A stretch of 64,000 bases of DNA from assembly GCF_000379625.1 (NCBI RefSeq), contig NZ_KB903217.1:860043-924042 (forward strand), read 5' to 3'. The notes beneath the pieces were generated by a model, which did no database searches, was not told where the DNA came from, and worked only from the letters and a program-made list of their open reading frames with translations. How positions within the stretch are numbered: the stretch's first letter is position 1; every line of letters starts with the position of its first letter. Made by a program: the position numbers and the translations under genes. The DNA comes from Actinomycetospora chiangmaiensis DSM 45062 (lineage in GTDB: Bacteria; Actinomycetota; Actinomycetes; Mycobacteriales; Pseudonocardiaceae). Positions 30,360 to 39,278 of this stretch are shown piece after piece.

Positions 30360-31384
30360 GGTCCTGGCTGCGGGTGGCCCGGGACGATCCCGCCGGCCTT
30401 CCCGACGACGGGTACGAGGCGCTGCTGGGTGCCGACGGCGACGAGCTCGACGAACTGTGCGCCCTCGCCGACGCCGTCCGGCACCGGACGGTCGGTGACG
30501 ACCTCACCGTGGTCGTCAACCGCAACCTCGACCCGGCCCTCGTCGTGAAGCCCGAGCACCTCGACGCGCTCGTCGACGAGGCGTGGTCGCTGGGCGCCAC
30601 CGAGGTGTGCCTGCAGGGGCCGCTGCCCGACGAGGCCGGCGCGGACGCGGCGGTCGAGCTGGTCGGGCGGATCACCGACCGGGCGCCGCTGCACGTCCAC
30701 GCCTTCCGGCCCGCCGAGGTCGAGGCGGCCGCCGCCCGCCGCGGGTCGACCCCGGAGGCGTTCCTGACGGCGGCCCGCGCGGCCGGCCTGGGCTCGGTGC
30801 CCGGCACCGCCGCGCGCATCCTCGACGACGGGATCCGCGCGACCCTCACCGGCGGCACGGACATCCCCGCCGCCCGCTGGACCGAGCTCATCCGCACCGC
30901 CCACCGGGTCGGGCTGCGCTCCACCGCCACGATCGTCTACGGCCACGTCGAGACGCCCGCGCAGCAGGTCGCGCACCTGCGGGCGCTGGCGGCGATCCAG
31001 GACGGGACCGGCGGGTTCACCGAGCTCATCGCGATGCCGCTGGTCGACGTGCCGCCCGGCGTCGACGCCCGGGGCGCGACCCCGCGGGAGACGCGGGCCC
31101 TGCACGCGGTCGCCCGGCTGCTGCTGCACGGGCGGATCGACCACGTGCAGGCGGCGTGGCCGAAGCTCGACCGCGACACGGTGCTCGCCGTGCTGCGCGG
31201 TGGCGCGGACGACCTCGGCGGGCTCCTGCTCGACGGCGACCTCGACCCGGGCGCGGGACCGGAGTCCGGCCGGACGCTCACCGCCGCGGACGTGCACGAC
31301 ATCGCGGGGGCCCTGGGCCGTCCCGTGCGGCAGCGCACGACGCTCTACGGCGAGGTGGGGCCGGAGCGGGTGACGCTGCGATGA
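30356..31384 (+). CDS. CofH-like protein lacking the radical-SAM cysteine motif
   Basis: The 342-residue product follows CofH closely over most of its length: [81 protein letters not shown] and [12 protein letters not shown]. The segment between VNRN (residue 57) and the next helix, which in CofH holds CxxxCxxC, is replaced by a short [16 protein letters not shown] linker. The only two cysteines in the protein (35 and 85) are outside it. It therefore cannot bind the 4Fe-4S cluster. The frame is clean and the rest well conserved, so it is not simple decay. GTG start overlaps cofG. Role unknown: scaffold, inhibitor, or binder of a deazaflavin or amino-acid adduct. Confidence 0.85.
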   Translation: MRSWLRVARDDPAGLPDDGYEALLGADGDELDELCALADAVRHRTVGDDLTVVVNRNLDPALVVKPEHLDALVDEAWSLGATEVCLQGPLPDEAGADAAVELVGRITDRAPLHVHAFRPAEVEAAAARRGSTPEAFLTAARAAGLGSVPGTAARILDDGIRATLTGGTDIPAARWTELIRTAHRVGLRSTATIVYGHVETPAQQVAHLRALAAIQDGTGGFTELIAMPLVDVPPGVDARGATPRETRALHAVARLLLHGRIDHVQAAWPKLDRDTVLAVLRGGADDLGGLLLDGDLDPGAGPESGRTLTAADVHDIAGALGRPVRQRTTLYGEVGPERVTLR

Positions 31385-32847
31385 CCGACGACTCCGTCGA
31401 GGTCGCGATCGTCGGGGCGGGCTTCGCGGGGCTCGGACTGGCGATCCGGATGCGGCGGCAGGGCCGGCACGACTTCGTGCTGCTCGAACGCGCCGACGAC
31501 GTCGGTGGCACCTGGCGCGACAACCGCTACCCGGGCGTGGCCTGCGACGTCCCCTCGCACCTGTACTCGTTCTCGTTCCGTCCGGCGCCGGACTGGTCGC
31601 GCGTGTACGCGCCGGGCGCGGAGATCCAGCAGTACCTGCGCACCGCCGCGGCCGAGGAGGGCGTCGCCGGCCACGTCCGGTTCGGCGCCGAGATGCGGCG
31701 GGCGCGCTGGACGGGGGACCGGTGGGAGATCCGGACCGCGTCCGGCGTCGTCCGGGCCCGGGTGCTCGTGCTCGCGGCCGGCCGCCTCACCGAGCCGCGG
31801 CTGCCGGACATCCCCGGCCTCGACACGTTCGACGGGCCCGTGGTGCACACCGCCCGCTGGGATCCGGCCACTCCGGTGGACGGTCGGCGCGTGGGCGTCG
31901 TGGGCACCGGGGCCTCGGCGGCCCAGGTGATCCCGCAGCTCGCCGACCGGGCCGCGGAGCTCGTCGTCCTGCAGCGCACCCCGACGTGGGTGGTGCCGCG
32001 GGGTGACCGCGCCTACACCGCCGAGGAGCGCGCCCGCTTCACCGCCGACCCCGGCGCCGCCCGCCGGCTCCGCGAGGACATCTTCGACGAGGCCGAGCGG
32101 GGGATCGCGGCGCGCCGTCGGGTGCGCCCCGCGATCGACGAGCTGCGGGCGCGCGCCCGGACCCACCTGGAGGCCCAGGTCACCGACCCCGACCTGCGTC
32201 GACGGCTCGCACCCGGCTACGAGATCGGCTGCAAGCGGGTCGTCCTGTCCGACGAGCTCTACCCCGCCCTCGACCGCCCGCACGTGACGCTGGAGGACTC
32301 GGCGCTGGTCGCGGTGGACGGGTCGACGGCGGTCGCCGCGTCGGGCCGCCGTCACGAGCTCGACGTCCTCGTGCTCGCCACCGGCTTCCACAGCACCCGC
32401 CAGCCCTACGCGGACCGCGTGCACGGCCGCGGCGGGACGCTGGCGCAGCACTGGTCGGACGGGATGAGCGCGTTCGCCTCGACCGCGGTGCACGGTTTCC
32501 CGAACATGTTCGTGCTCGACGGCCCGAACGCGAGCCTGGGGCACAACTCCGCCGTCTACATGATCGAGACCCAGATCGACTACGTGCTCGGCGCGCTCGC
32601 CCATCTCGACGGGGCCGGTGGTCTGCTCGAGGTGTCGGCGGCGGCGGAGCGCGAGTACGTGCGCGACGTCGACCGCGCCGCCCGCGACACGGTGTGGCTG
32701 CGTGGCGGGTGCCGCAGCTGGTACGTCGACGAGGCCAGCGGGCGCCTCACGCTGCTGTGGCCGGGATCGGCCCGCTCGTTCCGCGAGCGCAACGCCCGGT
32801 TCGACCCCCGCCCCTATCTCGGTACCACCGGGGCCGCGACGGCGTGA
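31381..32847 (+). CDS. FAD/NADPH monooxygenase, Baeyer-Villiger type
   Basis: A 488-residue class B flavoprotein monooxygenase. Visible are the FAD Rossmann motif VAIVGAGFAGLGLA (about 8-21), GGTWRDNRYPGVACD, the Baeyer-Villiger fingerprint FDGPVVHTARWDP (FxGxxxHxxxW type), and the NADP motif VGVVGTGASAAQVIPQL. A C-terminal NMFVLDGPNASLGHNSA is also typical. It inserts oxygen into ketones, or oxidises N or S atoms. The ATGA overlap with the CofH-like gene ties it to the deazaflavin-related operon, which is odd because such enzymes use FAD and NADPH, not F420. Confidence 0.9.
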   Translation: MTDDSVEVAIVGAGFAGLGLAIRMRRQGRHDFVLLERADDVGGTWRDNRYPGVACDVPSHLYSFSFRPAPDWSRVYAPGAEIQQYLRTAAAEEGVAGHVRFGAEMRRARWTGDRWEIRTASGVVRARVLVLAAGRLTEPRLPDIPGLDTFDGPVVHTARWDPATPVDGRRVGVVGTGASAAQVIPQLADRAAELVVLQRTPTWVVPRGDRAYTAEERARFTADPGAARRLREDIFDEAERGIAARRRVRPAIDELRARARTHLEAQVTDPDLRRRLAPGYEIGCKRVVLSDELYPALDRPHVTLEDSALVAVDGSTAVAASGRRHELDVLVLATGFHSTRQPYADRVHGRGGTLAQHWSDGMSAFASTAVHGFPNMFVLDGPNASLGHNSAVYMIETQIDYVLGALAHLDGAGGLLEVSAAAEREYVRDVDRAARDTVWLRGGCRSWYVDEASGRLTLLWPGSARSFRERNARFDPRPYLGTTGAATA

Positions 32848-32904
32848 TCGTCCCGTGCGCGGGGTAGGTGACTCCCCGACGTGCAGTCGGGGAGATGAGG
32901 GCGG

Positions 32905-33948
32905 ATGTCGGCGACCATCTACGGGACGGCGGAGCCGGCCCCGAAGACGAAGTTCGAGGAGATCCGCGAGCGCCATCCGTGGCTCGACCACCTGGTCCGG
33001 GCCGGGACGCGGTACACCGAGAAGCACGGCGACCACTACGCGGCGGCGATCACGTTCTTCTCGATCCTCGCGCTGGTGCCGCTGCTCATGGTGGCGTTCG
33101 CGGCCCTGGCGTTCGTGCTCGTGAACAACCAGGCACTGCTCGATCGGTTCTCGACGGGCATCACCCAGGCCGCCCCGCCCGGGCTGGGGGACCTGCTCAA
33201 CGGCGTCATCAAGCAGGCGATCGAGCAGCGCAAGGCGGTCGGGATCGTCGGTCTGCTCGGTGCGCTCTTCTCCGGGCTCGGCTGGATGAGCAACCTGCGC
33301 GAGGCGCTGTCGGAGCAGTGGGACCAGCGCGGTGAGCCGCCGACGGTCGTCAAGCGCTACCTCGGCGACCTGTTCGCCATGATCGGGCTCGGGCTGGCGC
33401 TCGCCGTGTCCTTCGCGGTCACCGCGATCGCCACCGGCGCGTCCAACGCGGTCGCGGAGTTCCTCGGGCTCGCCGACCAGACCTGGGTGAAGGTCGTGCT
33501 GTTCCTCGCCGGGGTCGTCGTGACCCTCGTGGCGAACTGGTTGGTGTTCCTCTGGGTCATCGCCCGCCTGCCCCGCGAACCCGTGACCCTGAGCTCGGCC
33601 GGCCGCGCCGCGATCCTCGCCTCCGTCGGGTTCGTGGTCCTCCAGCAGGTCATGGCCGTCTACATCGCGAGCGTCACCAGTTCGCCCGCCGGCGCCGCGT
33701 TCGGGCCGATCATCGGTCTGCTCGTGTTCGTCAACTTCGTCTCGCGCTTCATCCTCTTCGTCACCGCCTGGGCCGCGACGCTCACGGAGAACGAGCGCGA
33801 GGACATCCGGGAGCCCGCGCCCGTGATCGTGCGGCCGGCGGTGACCGTCGCGCGCGGCCCGGGGGCCCGCACGACGGCGGGTCTGGTCGGCGCGGGCGCG
33901 GTGCTCGGCGCCGTGCTCGGCATCAATGGGATGCGCCGCCGCCGCTGA
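32905..33948 (+). CDS. YihY/BrkB family inner-membrane protein
   Basis: The 347-residue protein has the six-helix YihY (virulence factor BrkB) core, with the family opening DHYAAAITFFSILALVPLLM at about residues 48-67 and FGPIIGLLVFVNFVSRFILFVTAWAA near 270-295. The C-tail is basic. The family was once called ribonuclease BN in error; no enzyme activity is established. It is a single-gene unit with its own hairpin downstream. Confidence 0.85.
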   Translation: MSATIYGTAEPAPKTKFEEIRERHPWLDHLVRAGTRYTEKHGDHYAAAITFFSILALVPLLMVAFAALAFVLVNNQALLDRFSTGITQAAPPGLGDLLNGVIKQAIEQRKAVGIVGLLGALFSGLGWMSNLREALSEQWDQRGEPPTVVKRYLGDLFAMIGLGLALAVSFAVTAIATGASNAVAEFLGLADQTWVKVVLFLAGVVVTLVANWLVFLWVIARLPREPVTLSSAGRAAILASVGFVVLQQVMAVYIASVTSSPAGAAFGPIIGLLVFVNFVSRFILFVTAWAATLTENEREDIREPAPVIVRPAVTVARGPGARTTAGLVGAGAVLGAVLGINGMRRRR

Positions 33949-33968
33949 GCGGTGGGCCGCTCCTTCCC

Positions 33969-34022
33969 GTGCGAACGGGCTGTTCGTCACGGTCGATCGT
34001 GATGAACGGCCCGTTCGTGCAC
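33969..34022. terminator. Long imperfect hairpin between convergent genes
   Basis: Arms of about 23-25 bases pair around a central GTCGAT loop with one small bulge and two mismatches. The hairpin lies between the YihY stop and the end of the opposing D,D-carboxypeptidase gene and can stop transcription from both sides. Confidence 0.7.
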
Positions 34023-34041
34023 GGGGCTCGGGCCGCAGGGC

Positions 34042-35235
34042 CTACGTCCGGTGGCGGAACCGGGCCGCGAGGACGATCAGCCCGAGCACCACGACGCCGC
34101 CGATCGCCAACCACGTACCCCAGCTCGTGCTGCCCGTCGTCGGGGAGCCCGGGGCGTCGAGCGTGGCGGCCGGCGCGGCGGTGGTGACGGTGGACCCCTC
34201 CGGCGGGGCGGCGGGATTGTGCTCGGTGAGCCGGCCGACGGACGCGTCGCGGGGCAGGGCGTAGCCGTAGTCCAGCAGGGCGAGCCCCTGCTCGACCATC
34301 GGCACCGGCTGCTGCTCGCCGTGCATGAGGACGACGACGAGCCGTCGGCCGTCGCGGTCCTGGGCGCCGATGTAGGTGTGGCGGGCGTCGTCGGTGAAGC
34401 CGGTCTTGCCGCCGAGCGCGCCCGGGTAGCGGAAGATCTTGTTGTCGTTGTCGACCGCGAAGGGCGGGGTCGGCCCGAACCCGGGGAACTGGATCTGCCG
34501 GGTACCGACCGCCTCGGCGAAGGCCGGCACCTGCATGCCGAGCCGGAAGATGCTCGCGAGGTCGTAGGCGCTCGAGCTCTGGCCGGGTCCGTCGAGCCCG
34601 GACGGGGTGGCGGCGCGGGTGTCGAGCGCGCCGATGTCGGCCGCCGTGCGGTTCATGAGGTCCACGGTCGCGGGCACCGAGCCGGTGAGGCGGACGGCGA
34701 GGGCGTGGGCGGCGTCGTTGCCGGAGGCCATGAGCATGGCGTCGAACAGCTGGCGCACCGTGTACTGCCCGCCCGGTCCCATGCCGACCCGCGTGCCCTC
34801 CTGGTTCGCGTCGTCGTCCGTGCCGGTGAGGACCTGGTCCATCGGCACCTGCTCGGCCACGAGCAGACCGGTGAGCGTCTTGAGCAGCGAGGCCGGGCGC
34901 AGGCGGGCGTGCGGGACCCGGGCGGCGAGCACCGCGCCGGTGTCGAGGTCGGCCAGGACGTAGGACTGCACCCCGACCTCCGGCGGCGCCGGGGCGCCCG
35001 CGGGGACGACGGTGCCGCAGGTGCCCATGGCCTCCCCGCCGACCGGCTGCGCGGGCACGGGCAGCGGTGCGGGCGCAGTCCCGCCGGGTTGCGGCGCCTC
35101 CGACGTGTCGACCGCGGGGCCGGGCTGGTTCACCTGCGGACACGCCGCCTGCGCGGGGGCGGCGCTCGCAGCGGGAGCAGCTCCGAGCAGCACGAGCAGG
35201 GCGACCAGGAGGGCGGTCGCGAGGCGATGGGGCAT
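34042..35235 (-). CDS. D-alanyl-D-alanine carboxypeptidase (peptidase S11, DacA-like)
   Basis: A 397-residue penicillin-binding protein with a signal peptide (1-26, ending ASAAP), a Pro-rich stalk, the serine peptidase core, and a C-terminal membrane helix (about 372-390) followed by RFRHRT. Catalytic motifs are complete: SxxK as PASLLK, SxN as ASGND and KTG in LGGKTGFTD. It trims the terminal D-Ala from peptidoglycan stem peptides at the outer face of the membrane. Monocistronic. Confidence 0.92.
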   Translation of the reverse strand: MPHRLATALLVALLVLLGAAPAASAAPAQAACPQVNQPGPAVDTSEAPQPGGTAPAPLPVPAQPVGGEAMGTCGTVVPAGAPAPPEVGVQSYVLADLDTGAVLAARVPHARLRPASLLKTLTGLLVAEQVPMDQVLTGTDDDANQEGTRVGMGPGGQYTVRQLFDAMLMASGNDAAHALAVRLTGSVPATVDLMNRTAADIGALDTRAATPSGLDGPGQSSSAYDLASIFRLGMQVPAFAEAVGTRQIQFPGFGPTPPFAVDNDNKIFRYPGALGGKTGFTDDARHTYIGAQDRDGRRLVVVLMHGEQQPVPMVEQGLALLDYGYALPRDASVGRLTEHNPAAPPEGSTVTTAAPAATLDAPGSPTTGSTSWGTWLAIGGVVVLGLIVLAARFRHRT

Positions 35236-35277
35236 CGGGGGACCAGGCTAGCTCCCGGCCGTCGTCGCCGAACGCAG

Positions 35278-35308
35278 AAGGGCACCTCCCGGAGCGGGAG
35301 GTGCCCTT
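35278..35308 (-). terminator. Intrinsic terminator of the coiled-coil gene
   Basis: Perfect 14-bp stem AAGGGCACCTCCCG / CGGGAGGTGCCCTT with a 3-base loop, 18 bases beyond the minus-strand stop at 35326. Confidence 0.85.
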
Positions 35309-35325
35309 CGACGGGAGCGGGGCGG

Positions 35326-36621
35326 TCAGCCCTCGTCGTCCTCGGGGGCGTGGTCCCCGTTGAGGCTGATCTCGCGGCCCGGGGTGAGCGCGGGCTTGCG
35401 CGCGGAGCGCCGGGCGGCGGGCCGCGGCGCCGGGCCCTGCTGGCCGCCGGAGCCGAGGATGATCTCGGCGAAGGTCGAGAGCGCCTCGTCGAGCTGCCCC
35501 GCCTGGCGGAGCTCGGACTCCTCGTTGGAGCGGTTGACCAGCGCGACCACGGCCTCGTGGTCGGGCCGGTTGACCAGCGTGCCGTCGAGCTTGTCCAGCG
35601 ACGCCTCGAGCGAGGAGGCGAGCGAGGACACCCGGTCGCGCAGGGTGGCCTCGACGCCGTCGACGCGGGCACCGAGCCCGCTGAGGGACGACTCGAGGCC
35701 CTGCGTGGTGCTGCTGAGCGTGCCCTCGACGCCGTCGAGGCGCGCCCCGACGGACTGCTCGACGCTCTCCACGCGGCCGACGAGCGCGTGCTCGACGCCC
35801 TCGACGCGGCCGTTGAGGCCGTCGAGGCGGCCGGCGAGCTCCTCGAGGCGGCCGGTGAGCTCGCCGGCCGTGGAGCCGGCCTCGGAGCGGGAGGTCTCGG
35901 CGTCGGTGCGGGCGGCGTCGCGGGTCGCGGCGAGCTCCTCGGTGAGCGCCCGGGACGTCTCGGCCAGCGCCCGGGAGGTCTCCTCGACCTGGCCCCGCAG
36001 CGACGACTCGACGCCCTCGAGGCGCTCGCGCACCGGGCCCGTCACCGCGGCGGGCAGGCCGTCGAGGCGCATCTCGTGACGGTCGAGGCGGTTGTCGAGG
36101 TCGTCGAGGCGCTTGTGCAGCCCGCCGATGCGGTCCTCGAGCCCGTCCATCCGGCCGGCGACGCCCTCGAATCGGCCGGTGACGCCGTCGAGCCGGCCGT
36201 CGAGCTGGGCGAACGGCGCGGCGAGCTTGTCGACGACCCGGTCGACGACCCCCTCGACGAGGCGGGCCAGCGACGAGATCGCCGACTCCTGCGCGTCGAG
36301 CTTCGCGACGGTCTCGTCGAGGCGCTCGGCGAGCACGCTCATCTCGGTGCGGTCGGGCACCTCGGCGAGCCGCTTGCGGATGGCGCCCAGCGCGTCGAGG
36401 GCCGCGAGCCGACCATGGATCTCGTCGAGCGAGTCGAAGATCTGCTGCTGCTCGGAGTCCCTGACCTCGGCGGCCCGCACGAGCATGCTGCGCATCCGGT
36501 CGAAGGACATGGTCTGGTTGGTGTCGATCACAGGGCCCACTCCTCCGGGGACGGCCAACTCTGCCGACGACGCACGGTCGATCTCGACATCGGTCATCGG
36601 CACGGAGGCTAACCAGGCCAT
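35326..36621 (-). CDS. Long coiled-coil protein of unknown function
   Basis: A 431-residue acidic protein. From about residue 60 to 370 it is almost continuous coiled coil, with recurring RLDG/VEGV-type units spaced about every 7 or 11 residues (for example RLDGVTGRFEGVAGRMDGLEDRIGGL). No membrane helix or catalytic motif is visible. A basic stretch (RPAARRSARKP) precedes an acidic tail. Similar proteins could act as scaffold, DNA-organising or polar-growth factors; I cannot choose. An internal ATG at 36597 (MTDVEID) is an equally likely start; neither has a clear ribosome binding site. Confidence 0.65.
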   Translation of the reverse strand: MAWLASVPMTDVEIDRASSAELAVPGGVGPVIDTNQTMSFDRMRSMLVRAAEVRDSEQQQIFDSLDEIHGRLAALDALGAIRKRLAEVPDRTEMSVLAERLDETVAKLDAQESAISSLARLVEGVVDRVVDKLAAPFAQLDGRLDGVTGRFEGVAGRMDGLEDRIGGLHKRLDDLDNRLDRHEMRLDGLPAAVTGPVRERLEGVESSLRGQVEETSRALAETSRALTEELAATRDAARTDAETSRSEAGSTAGELTGRLEELAGRLDGLNGRVEGVEHALVGRVESVEQSVGARLDGVEGTLSSTTQGLESSLSGLGARVDGVEATLRDRVSSLASSLEASLDKLDGTLVNRPDHEAVVALVNRSNEESELRQAGQLDEALSTFAEIILGSGGQQGPAPRPAARRSARKPALTPGREISLNGDHAPEDDEG

Positions 36622-36683
36622 CTGACCCGTTCGGACGCGCCCCTACCACCGGCCGGGACGCGGCGCCCCGTACGCCACTCGCA

Positions 36684-38069
36684 TCACGGGTGACGCAGGC
36701 GTCCCAGCAGTCGGTCCTCGAGCTCCCGCCAGCGGGCGGCCTCGCGGGCGAACGGCGGTGACGGCGTGAGCCGGTTCGGGTCGGGGCGCAGGACGAAGGA
36801 CACCAGCCACCCGAGCGCCTCGGACGTGGCGAGCGCCTCCCGGGTCACCTCGTCGCCGGCCCAGTCGGCGGCGTCGAGGAGCAGTTCGACGGCGAGCTCG
36901 AGCTGCGTCGGGTCGACGGCCTCCGGCCCCTCGAGGAGGTCCTCGGCCAGGCCGACGAGGACGTAGCGGTTCTCCGGGGCCACCTCCACCTCGAGGTCGC
37001 CGCCGACGGCCGCCGTCACGACGTCGGCCCAGGTGGAGACCTCCGCGAGGTCGTGGCCCTCGGCGCCCTCGCCGGCGATCCACGTCCGCAGGGCCCGGCT
37101 CGACCCGAACACCTCGATGCGGCCGTTGCGGCCGAGGAAGACGGGCTCGTCGTCGAGGAAGCACCGCAGGGTGATCACCTCGCCCTCGGCGGACAGGATC
37201 GAGATCGGGTCGATGCCGATCTCCTCCCAGAAGCCCGGCTCGGGCTCCTCGGCGGCGTCGACGAGGTCGCTGCGCACCGACTCGCCCGCGGTGTCGGTGC
37301 GGAGCTCCTCGGGAGCGTCGGCGAGCGGGCCGTCGACGGCGGAGTCCTGCGGGTCGGCCACGACGGCCTCGGGGTCGGCCGGGTGGTTCTCGGCGTCCTC
37401 CTCGCTGCCCGAGGACACGGGCCCGTCGTCGGCGTCCTCGTCGTCGAGCGTCGGGGTCGGTGCCGGGGTCGCGGTGGCCCGCAGCTTGGCGGCGAGCTCG
37501 ACGTCGACCTCGGGGACCGTCACCAACGCGTCCAGGGCGTCGACGACCTCGTCCCACCGCTCCGCGACGACGTCGGCGAGCTCGGCCCACAGCGCCTCGC
37601 CCTCGCGGCCGGTGAACGTGGCGACGCCGGAGTGCAGCGCGGCGAACGCAGGCGTCGAGTCGAGGATCGCGCTGACGTTCTCGAGGTCGCACACGTCGGC
37701 CAGCGAGCGGGTCATCGTCGTGATCTCGGCGAGGTCGTCGACCGACCAGGTGTCGGGCTCCTCGGCGACGAGCTCCGGTACCCCGACGACGTCGTAGCGC
37801 TGGATCTCCTCGGGCGTCAGCTCGTCGACCGAGAGGCCGCCGACCACGGGCCACGCCGGGTGGTCGGCGAGGTCGTGGTCGAGCCCGTCGGCGTCGCTGG
37901 TGCGGATCCAGGCGGCGAGGTCGGCGGCGTCGGCGAAGGCGAAGACGTGGTCGTCGTCGCCGAGGAACGCCTCCCACTCCTCGCCGTCCTCCCGCCAGCG
38001 CGGCGCCCAGAGGGTCACGAGATCCCCGTCGGTCAGCGCGAGGGTGATGGGGACGATGTCCTGGGCCAC
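36684..38069 (-). CDS. Conserved acidic actinobacterial protein (often labelled primosomal protein)
   Basis: A 461-residue, strongly acidic protein starting with GTG at 38069 (VAQDIVPITLALTDG), supported by GGAGG 7 bases upstream. Two similar halves are suggested by repeated elements: an N-terminal part with WEAFLGDDDHVFAFADAADLAAWIRT, and a C-terminal part with FLDDEPVFLGRNGRIEVFGSSRALRTWIAG. They are joined by an Asp/Glu/Ser-rich linker (about 230-310). Related actinobacterial proteins carry the name primosomal protein in some annotations, for which I see no supporting domain. Role unknown. Confidence 0.68.
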   Translation of the reverse strand: MAQDIVPITLALTDGDLVTLWAPRWREDGEEWEAFLGDDDHVFAFADAADLAAWIRTSDADGLDHDLADHPAWPVVGGLSVDELTPEEIQRYDVVGVPELVAEEPDTWSVDDLAEITTMTRSLADVCDLENVSAILDSTPAFAALHSGVATFTGREGEALWAELADVVAERWDEVVDALDALVTVPEVDVELAAKLRATATPAPTPTLDDEDADDGPVSSGSEEDAENHPADPEAVVADPQDSAVDGPLADAPEELRTDTAGESVRSDLVDAAEEPEPGFWEEIGIDPISILSAEGEVITLRCFLDDEPVFLGRNGRIEVFGSSRALRTWIAGEGAEGHDLAEVSTWADVVTAAVGGDLEVEVAPENRYVLVGLAEDLLEGPEAVDPTQLELAVELLLDAADWAGDEVTREALATSEALGWLVSFVLRPDPNRLTPSPPFAREAARWRELEDRLLGRLRHP

Positions 38070-38193
38070 GGTCGGCCTCCGGCTCTCCTGCGGGGTGATC
38101 ACGTGCGGCGGCCACCCTAGGGGCCCGGGCGTGACCAGGCCGTTCGGGGCCGTCGGCTTCCGTGTCGGGAGACCGTCTGCCACGCTCCGGGCG

Positions 38194-39117
38194 GTGGAGC
38201 TGCTGCGGACGCCGGACGACCGTTTCACCGCCCTGTCGGGCTTCGCCCACGAGCCCCGCTACGTCGAGGTCACCGATCCCGACGAAGCGTCGGGGCCGGT
38301 CCGTGTCGCCACCTACCGGGTCGGGCCCGAGGGTCCCGGGCCCACGGTGCTCCTGCTGCACGGCGAGCCGACCTGGTCCTACCTGTACCGCTCGATCCTG
38401 GACACGCTGGCCGGGGCCGGTATCCCCGCGGTCGCCGTCGACCTCGTCGGGTTCGGCCGCTCGGACAAGCCCGCGGCCGTCGGCGACCACACCTACGCCC
38501 GCCACGTGGCGTGGGTGCGGGAGGCGGTGTTCGACGCGCTCGGTCTCGACGACCTGGTGCTGGTGGGGCAGGACTGGGGCGGACTCATCGGGTTGCGGCT
38601 CGTGGCCGACGCCCCGAAGCGTTTCCGGGCCGTGGTCGCGGCGAACACCGGCCTGCCAACCGGTGACGTCGACATGCCCGAACCGTGGTGGCGCTTCCGG
38701 CGCGCGGTGGAGGGGGCGGCGACGCTCGACGTCGGGCGCTTCGTGGCGTCGGGATGCACCCGGGGCCTCGGGTCGGCGGCGCGGGCGGCCTACGACGCAC
38801 CGTTCCCCGACGACGCGTTCACCGCCGGACCGCGCGCGATGCCGCTCCTGGTGCCCACCCGCCCGGACGACCCGGAGTCGGCGGCCAACCGCGCGGCCTG
38901 GGACGCGTTGGGCCGCTTCACCCGGCCGTTCCTCGTCGCCTTCTCCGACGGCGACCCGATCACCGGCCCGATGGCACCCACCCTGCGGGCGCACGTGCCG
39001 GGGGCCGCCGACCTCGACCATCCCGTGCTGCACGGAGCGGGGCACTTCCTCCAGGAGGACGCCGGCGCCGAACTGGGGTCGATCGTGGTCGGGCTGGTCC
39101 GACGGGTCGCTCGTTAG
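38194..39117 (+). CDS. Haloalkane dehalogenase (DhlA-like, HLD-I type)
   Basis: The 307-residue alpha/beta-hydrolase has the dehalogenase pattern. The oxyanion/halide segment HGEPTWSYLYR contains the Glu typical of the DhlA subfamily, and the nucleophile elbow GQDWGG supplies Asp plus the halide-binding Trp. A late acidic candidate is SDGDPITGP, and the catalytic His lies in GAGHFLQED. It would replace a halogen in an alkyl chain by hydroxyl. GTG at 38194 is chosen because the family N-terminus (LLRTPDDRF) follows at once. A haloacetate dehalogenase or epoxide hydrolase is less likely given the GEPTWSYLYR motif. Confidence 0.85.
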   Translation: MELLRTPDDRFTALSGFAHEPRYVEVTDPDEASGPVRVATYRVGPEGPGPTVLLLHGEPTWSYLYRSILDTLAGAGIPAVAVDLVGFGRSDKPAAVGDHTYARHVAWVREAVFDALGLDDLVLVGQDWGGLIGLRLVADAPKRFRAVVAANTGLPTGDVDMPEPWWRFRRAVEGAATLDVGRFVASGCTRGLGSAARAAYDAPFPDDAFTAGPRAMPLLVPTRPDDPESAANRAAWDALGRFTRPFLVAFSDGDPITGPMAPTLRAHVPGAADLDHPVLHGAGHFLQEDAGAELGSIVVGLVRRVAR

Positions 39118-39152
39118 TGCGATTGGTGTAGTGCTTGAGCCCGGAGGGCGAG

Positions 39153-39192
39153 GAACGCTCGAACGAATGAAGTAACCCCGCGGACCGTGACC
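39153..39192 (+). promoter_or_regulatory. GAACGnnnGAACG + CCGTGACC element ahead of array gene 1
   Basis: GAACG repeats at 39153 and 39161 and CCGTGACC at 39185 match the elements upstream of array genes 4 and 6, though the gap between the two parts is 19 instead of 11 bases. It lies 87 bases ahead of the start codon. Confidence 0.4.
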
Positions 39193-39278
39193 CCCGCGCC
39201 GACCCTGCCGTTGGTCGACTTGTGATGGCGCGGACCCGCGACCAGCGGGCCGTTGGACACCTCAGATTCCATGGGGGA

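Noticed and set aside
29133..31384. Frameshifted fbiC (CofGH fusion split by an error)
   Set aside because: The genes overlap with a proper GTG start and stop, both frames are clean, and the second lacks the cysteine segment rather than having it in another frame.
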